From positions 40,451 to 46,475 of the forward strand of contig DGXO01000058.1 in assembly GCA_002395605.1 (NCBI GenBank): 6,025 nt of DNA, given 5' to 3'. The notes under the pieces are model-generated. The model worked only from the letters and a program-made list of their open reading frames with translations, did not search any database and was not told where the DNA came from. This document shows positions 5,750 to 6,025 of this stretch, piece by piece (positions within the stretch are counted from its first letter, which is position 1; every line of letters begins with the position of its first letter). This DNA is from Bacteroidales bacterium UBA4230 (lineage in GTDB: Bacteria; Bacteroidota; Bacteroidia; Bacteroidales; UBA932). The position numbers were made by a program, and so were the translations under genes.

Positions 5750-6025
5750 CTAGAGCTTAGGACCAGCCTTTACAAGGGCCTTGCCTGCACGGTTGCTCTC
5801 GTACTTGTGGAAGTTCTTGATGAAGCGACCTGCGAGGTCTTTTGCCTTCTCTTCCCACTGTGAAGGATCTGCGTAGGTGTCCCTAGGATCAAGGATACCG
5901 GTGTCTACGCCCTCAAGCTTGGTGGGAACGGTGAAGTTGAAGTAAGGGATAACCTTGGTGGGAGCTTTGTCGATGGCACCGCTCAGGATGGCGTCGATGA
6001 TACCGCGGGTGTCACGGATGGAGAT
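5750..6025 (-). CDS. pckA: Phosphoenolpyruvate carboxykinase (ATP), C-terminal part
   Basis: The minus-strand frame is open from the window edge to a TAG at 5752-5750 and encodes the last 91 residues of ATP-dependent PEP carboxykinase; the start lies beyond base 6025. The enzyme interconverts oxaloacetate plus ATP with phosphoenolpyruvate, CO2 and ADP in the cytoplasm. In gluconeogenesis it makes PEP, and in many anaerobic Bacteroidota it fixes CO2 toward succinate. The identity comes from a strongly conserved tail: ISIRDTRGIIDAIL (fragment residues 1-14), IPYFNF (26-31), GVDTGILDPRDTYADPSQW (39-57) and the ending KALVKAGPKL, nearly the same as the E. coli PckA end. Counting back from the C-terminus, the fragment equals about residues 450-540 of E. 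coli PckA, including the segment that I recall contacts the adenine of ATP. All nine isoleucines use ATC, unlike the neighbouring genes, which fits a highly expressed gene. No damage is visible. Confidence 0.96.
   Translation of the reverse strand: MSIRDTRGIIDAILSGAIDKAPTKVIPYFNFTVPTKLEGVDTGILDPRDTYADPSQWEEKAKDLAGRFIKNFHKYESNRAGKALVKAGPKL

Noticed and set aside
5393..5863. Plus-strand open frame (156 codons) across the acyltransferase end, inverted repeat and pckA end
   Set aside because: It runs through two confidently identified genes and a terminator-like hairpin, and shows no domain.

Overview
The window looks like ordinary chromosomal DNA from a member of the Bacteroidota, most likely a Bacteroidales-type bacterium from a gut or similar anaerobic habitat. 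The evidence is the Bacteroidota-style promoter boxes (TAnnTTTG) in the only divergent intergenic gap, weak or absent Shine-Dalgarno sequences, tightly packed genes, and protein families that resemble Bacteroidales versions (the MgtC/SapB protein, the PhnP-like metallo-hydrolase, the HX5D acyltransferase). The exact genus cannot be told from the sequence. No RNA gene, insertion sequence, CRISPR array, attachment site or origin was seen, and no gene-free stretch reaches 300 bases.

Layout: (1) 1-201, plus strand, the last 66 codons of a gene that begins outside the window and was not recognised. (2) 266-1312, minus strand, a two-gene unit: an MgtC/SapB-family membrane protein followed 6 bases later by a small unknown protein. 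(3) 1313-1374, a 62-base divergent gap holding two interleaved, oppositely directed promoter candidates. (4) 1375-5654, plus strand, a four-gene operon with 8-base overlaps or a 9-base gap: PhnP-like metallo-beta-lactamase-fold hydrolase, CrtI/CrtISO/retinol-saturase-like FAD oxidoreductase, bile acid:sodium symporter (BASS) family transporter, and a membrane-anchored glycerolipid-type acyltransferase. (5) 5670-5715, a perfect 20-bp inverted repeat that probably ends transcription from both sides. (6) 5750-6025, minus strand, the C-terminal 91 codons of ATP-dependent phosphoenolpyruvate carboxykinase (pckA), clearly readable by its conserved tail although it has no start in the window.

How the genes may work together: the four-gene operon puts a transporter for amphipathic organic acids, a flavoenzyme family that acts on unsaturated hydrophobic compounds, and an acyltransferase under one promoter. 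This suggests uptake or export and modification of a lipid-like or organic-acid compound, but the substrate cannot be read from the sequence and the grouping could be simple co-transcription. The pckA tail belongs to central carbon metabolism and its codon use points to high expression. I found no convincing new defence or mobile system. The most useful leads are the overlapping divergent promoters with a near-leaderless start, an apparent extra loop in the hydrolase, and the unexplained four-gene operon.
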